From CAYPAV01 sp964408805 (GTDB taxonomy: Bacteria; Pseudomonadota; Alphaproteobacteria; UBA8366): a stretch of 64,000 nt of DNA. The position numbers and the translations under genes are program-made. Where the stretch lies: positions 62,001 through 126,000 of the forward strand of contig CAYPAV010000004.1 in NCBI GenBank assembly GCA_964408805.1, given 5' to 3'. Under the pieces are notes generated by a model. The model had not been told where the DNA came from and did no database searches. It was given only the letters and a program-made list of their open reading frames with translations. Below, in pieces: positions 61,349 to 64,000 of the stretch (positions are counted from its first letter, which is position 1; each line of letters begins with the position of its first letter).

Positions 61349-63103
61349 ATGGCGGAGCAGGGACGCGGAACTTCCGAAAAGGCAGCACCCAAACCACGCT
61401 CGCTGGTGCCGATTTGGAGCGGCATCATTGTTGGTCTCGCGGTGATCGCATTGATAGCGCTTTATGAATATGGCGACCCTCGGCCGCTTCGTCTTGATGC
61501 TGCCCCGAGCGCGAAGCCGATGCCGAAGTTGGTTTCGGGCGACTGGTATTACCGGTTAAAGGTCGAGGTGCGGGCACTTTCGCAGTCATCGAAGCCGACG
61601 AATGTGGTGTCGCGACCATGGTCGGCCGTATTCGGTGACCTTGTTGCCCGGGCAGGGCGCGCGCGCTTGCGTGCCGTGCTGTCCGGGCCCGCCTATCCGA
61701 CTCTACCGCGGGCGGGAGAAGATTATTTGTTAGTGGAGACGGACCTTGGGGCCGATCCGGTTCATGCGGAGACACCATACCTCCTCTTTCAGAAATCGGC
61801 GCACCCTCGACTTCGATTGGAGGCCGTTCCCGATTCGAACGTGAAACGCAGCCTCGCGGCCCAAGCCCTGCCGGCCATCCATGCGGCGCTTGGGGGCAAT
61901 CCATTTTTTAATAGCGGCTGGATCGCGATCTTCCCCGGCGGTCCACCTACCGCCGGTGGCGCCCTTGGCGAGAACTCGGGCGTGCGGGCGATCCGCGATT
62001 TCAAAGGGCGCGCCGTCGGCAGCGCCCGAATTTCGCTCGAGGCTCGGCGTTCGCTCGTCTTCGATGCCGCCTACGTATCGGGAGCGTCGACAGGGCGAAA
62101 CGAGGCACTGGCAAGACTTCTCAAAATGAATACGACGGCTCCGGCGCGGCGCGGAACGCTGCTCGACATGATCGACAGGAATGTGCCGCAAACTTATCTT
62201 TCGTCCGATTTCAAGGTGCGATTGGCGGGGCATGTCGGCGGCTTGTTTGAAAACATTGAGGCCGGGGAATCAAATATCGCGGCCGCGGCCGAACGCTGCC
62301 GGACCGGTTTTGGGCGGCTCGCAACACAGTTCAAACTGACCGCGATCGATGCCGCTTTGCTGACCTACATGGTTTTTTTCGAGCGGCTGTCGGATCTACA
62401 AGAGAACGGTCTCGCATGTGGTGACGAGCGGTTGGACGCAATCCTGGCAAATCTCGGCGCTCCGTCGCCGGCTTCGCTGCGGCCGGCCGCGCCGCCGCCA
62501 AAGCCGGTCGTCGAGATAAAAGCACCGCCACGGCCGGCGAAACCCGCGAAGACATCGGCGAACGAATCGGCGCGGCCGGACGGATGCCGCGAAGAAGCCA
62601 GCGCACGCGTCGGGTGCCTTTGCGGTATTCTGAACAAGATCGCGGCCGAGTGGCGCCGCAGCGCCAAGTTTCTTCATATGAAAGTCTCGCGCCGGTACAT
62701 TCGGCCGAAGACAGGACTGGAAGAGCCGTCCGAGGAAATGCGATTCAAAGCCACGACCTATGGTGATCGCCGGCAGTTGCTGATCTATATCGCGCTTGCC
62801 CAGGTCGAGAACTTCGCATGCTTCCGACTCCGGGCGAGAAAGCCCGCACGTTTCGAGGCGCTTGTGGTTCTGCGCGAACGGGGCGAGCGTTCATTGCGCC
62901 GGGTCGATGTATTCGAGTTTGCCTTCGGCGCCGACGACACGATCATGAGTGTCCGGCGTCGCGCCGCCTTGCCAGGCGATATCGACCGCGACATGACCCT
63001 GCCGGCGAAATCTCGGTGCCGCACGCAGTTCCTCGACAAGGCGGGGAAGCGCCTTCGTCGTCTTGTTCGAGAGCAATGGCGACTCCCCGCGAAATCCGGG
63101 TGA
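61349..63103 (+). CDS. Unknown membrane-anchored protein
   Basis: The 584-residue protein I do not recognise has one membrane span at about 20-39 (VPIWSGIIVGLAVIALIALY). A mixed alpha/beta domain follows to about 390, with an FFNSGWIAIFPGGPPTAGG segment. A proline-rich linker (about 393-420, repeated PPPKP/PPRPAKP) and a basic C-terminal domain with three closely spaced Cys (around 413-431) complete it. The N-in topology puts most of it in the periplasm. The start at 61349 has a poor ribosome binding site; the frame stays open upstream but overlaps the thioesterase gene antisense. No operon partner. Confidence 0.6.
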   Translation: MAEQGRGTSEKAAPKPRSLVPIWSGIIVGLAVIALIALYEYGDPRPLRLDAAPSAKPMPKLVSGDWYYRLKVEVRALSQSSKPTNVVSRPWSAVFGDLVARAGRARLRAVLSGPAYPTLPRAGEDYLLVETDLGADPVHAETPYLLFQKSAHPRLRLEAVPDSNVKRSLAAQALPAIHAALGGNPFFNSGWIAIFPGGPPTAGGALGENSGVRAIRDFKGRAVGSARISLEARRSLVFDAAYVSGASTGRNEALARLLKMNTTAPARRGTLLDMIDRNVPQTYLSSDFKVRLAGHVGGLFENIEAGESNIAAAAERCRTGFGRLATQFKLTAIDAALLTYMVFFERLSDLQENGLACGDERLDAILANLGAPSPASLRPAAPPPKPVVEIKAPPRPAKPAKTSANESARPDGCREEASARVGCLCGILNKIAAEWRRSAKFLHMKVSRRYIRPKTGLEEPSEEMRFKATTYGDRRQLLIYIALAQVENFACFRLRARKPARFEALVVLRERGERSLRRVDVFEFAFGADDTIMSVRRRAALPGDIDRDMTLPAKSRCRTQFLDKAGKRLRRLVREQWRLPAKSG

Positions 63104-63177
63104 TCCTCTCGGCCGGGCTTGAAATCGCGCGCCTGGCGGGTATGTAGAGCGGGCTGAATTTCCGATTTGATGGTTTC

Positions 63178-63906
63178 ATGACCAAACCGAAGGCGTTGCT
63201 CATCGTTCATCAGAAACGGTCCGATCCGGCTCGGGTCGGTGCCGTCCTCGCGGAATCGGGATATGAACTGGATCGCCGATGCCCCAATCTCGGCGATCCG
63301 TTACCCGAATCGATGGAGGCGCACGATATCGTCGTGATTTTCGGCGGCCCGATGAGCGCCAATGATCGACACAACGATGACGCGCCGGGGATCCGGGTCG
63401 AACTCGATTTCATTCCGAAGGTGCTCCATTCGGGCAAACCATTGCTCGGTATCTGTCTCGGCGCCCAGATGCTGGCCAAGACGCTTGGCGCCGAGGTCGG
63501 TCCGCATCCCGAGGATCACATCGAGGCGGGTTATTATGAGATCCGGCCGACGGTGGCCGGGAAATCTTATTTCGATGGACCGATGATGGTCTATCAGTGG
63601 CACCGGGAAGGCTTTACCCTACCGTCCGGCGCGACCCTCCTGGCCGAAGGAGAAAGCTACGATAATCAGGCTTTTCGCTATGGCGCCGCGGCCTTCGGCA
63701 TCCAATTTCATCCGGAAGTGCTTGAACCGAACATTCGGCGCTGGGCGCGGCAGGGCAACAAACGTCTGAATTGTCCGGGCGCCCGGCCGCGGGAGACTCA
63801 TTTCAGCGGTTTCAAGAAACATGATCCGATCGTGGATCGTTGGATTCGACGGTTTCTGGCCCAGATAACCGCGATCGGTGATCTCGATGCCGACGCGGCG
63901 GACTAA
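63178..63906 (+). CDS. Class I glutamine amidotransferase-like protein
   Basis: A 242-residue triad glutamine amidotransferase. The nucleophile Cys93 lies in LLGICLGAQML, and His178 and Glu180 in FGIQFHPEVLE. FGGPMSAND is the oxyanion strand. The domain stands alone with no synthetase partner, like the GMP-synthase-type proteins that amidate or hydrolyse gamma-glutamyl compounds. YQWHREGFTLPSGA is the usual strand before the His. The start at 63178 follows a 74-bp gap after the unknown membrane protein. Confidence 0.85.
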   Translation: MTKPKALLIVHQKRSDPARVGAVLAESGYELDRRCPNLGDPLPESMEAHDIVVIFGGPMSANDRHNDDAPGIRVELDFIPKVLHSGKPLLGICLGAQMLAKTLGAEVGPHPEDHIEAGYYEIRPTVAGKSYFDGPMMVYQWHREGFTLPSGATLLAEGESYDNQAFRYGAAAFGIQFHPEVLEPNIRRWARQGNKRLNCPGARPRETHFSGFKKHDPIVDRWIRRFLAQITAIGDLDADAAD

Positions 63907-63944
63907 TCGGCGCTGTACCCGAACTCTATAATTCGTGACTTGCT

Positions 63945-64000
63945 CTAATAGGTGCCGCCGCGCTTCAAGACGGCCATCGCGATTTTGGCGCGGCGAACCG
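63945..64000 (-). CDS. C-terminal tail of a gene cut by the right edge
   Basis: The last 17 codons on the minus strand read VRRAKIAMAVLKRGGTY and then stop (TAG at 63945-63947). This has protein-like composition and the right orientation for a gene entering from outside, converging on the amidotransferase. The family cannot be named. Confidence 0.35.
   Translation of the reverse strand, partial: VRRAKIAMAVLKRGGTY

Overview
The window is high-GC DNA, apart from two AT-rich patches, and reads as chromosome of an alphaproteobacterium, most likely Rhodospirillales-like. The evidence is a complete-looking division and cell-wall block in alphaproteobacterial order (rnpB, then mraZ through ftsZ and lpxC), an FtsZ with a long linker and a Leu-Asp-Ile-Pro-Ala-Phe-Leu tail, and the recN-ligA-prmA-uvrD neighbourhood. 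The organism is inferred, not proven.

Region 1 (1-4.0 kb) is a scrap yard. A polyprenyl-phosphate sugar-phosphate transferase and a partial nucleotide-sugar epimerase sit at the left edge. Next come a frameshifted unknown gene, the first third of an IS110-type transposase, a very AT-rich small membrane-protein gene, and pieces of a phage scaffolding-like gene. Two of these pieces lie in opposite orientation, as if about 110 bp had been flipped. One phage piece is fused to the front half of a broken TauD-type dioxygenase.

Region 2 (4-25 kb) is an accessory catabolic and redox island. It holds an enolase-superfamily enzyme, an alpha/beta hydrolase, an alpha-methylacyl-CoA racemase-like CoA enzyme, a dodecin, four intact Fe(II)/2-oxoglutarate-type oxygenases (IPNS-like, PhyH-like, two TauD), an ABM protein and a HAD phosphatase. 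Two genes are read through an in-frame UGA with a convincing bacterial SECIS hairpin directly downstream: a DsbA-like protein with a Sec-Pro-Trp-Cys active site (7505-8128) and a UGSC-type selenoprotein fused to a large C-terminal domain (13622-15367). The UGSC gene heads a run of five co-directional genes: the selenoprotein, a stand-alone paralogue of its C-terminal domain, a thioredoxin-reductase-like flavoprotein, a PLP enzyme and an FAD oxidoreductase. This run is the best candidate for an undescribed system. A solitary molybdenum hydroxylase large subunit, a PncC-like protein, a D-2-hydroxyacid dehydrogenase and a DUF1445 protein follow.

Region 3 (25-46 kb) is core: a DUF3750 protein, a DjlA-like co-chaperone, an AmpD-type amidase, RNase P RNA, then mraZ-rsmH-ftsL-ftsI-murE-mraY-murD-ftsW-murG-murC-murB-ftsQ-ftsA-ftsZ, lpxC and bamD. 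Most neighbours in the block overlap by four bases. murF and ddl, which normally sit in this block, are both absent. Four 10-bp-spaced repeats upstream of mraZ look like its operator.

Region 4 (46-64 kb) is housekeeping and assorted: recN, ligA, a secreted subtilase, aminopeptidase P, prmA, uvrD, a frameshifted catalytically degenerate HtrA-like protein, a ClC antiporter with CBS domains, a GGDEF protein, a hot-dog thioesterase, an unknown membrane-anchored protein, a class I glutamine amidotransferase and a gene tail at the right edge. No tRNA, rRNA, CRISPR array or selenocysteine-machinery gene was seen.
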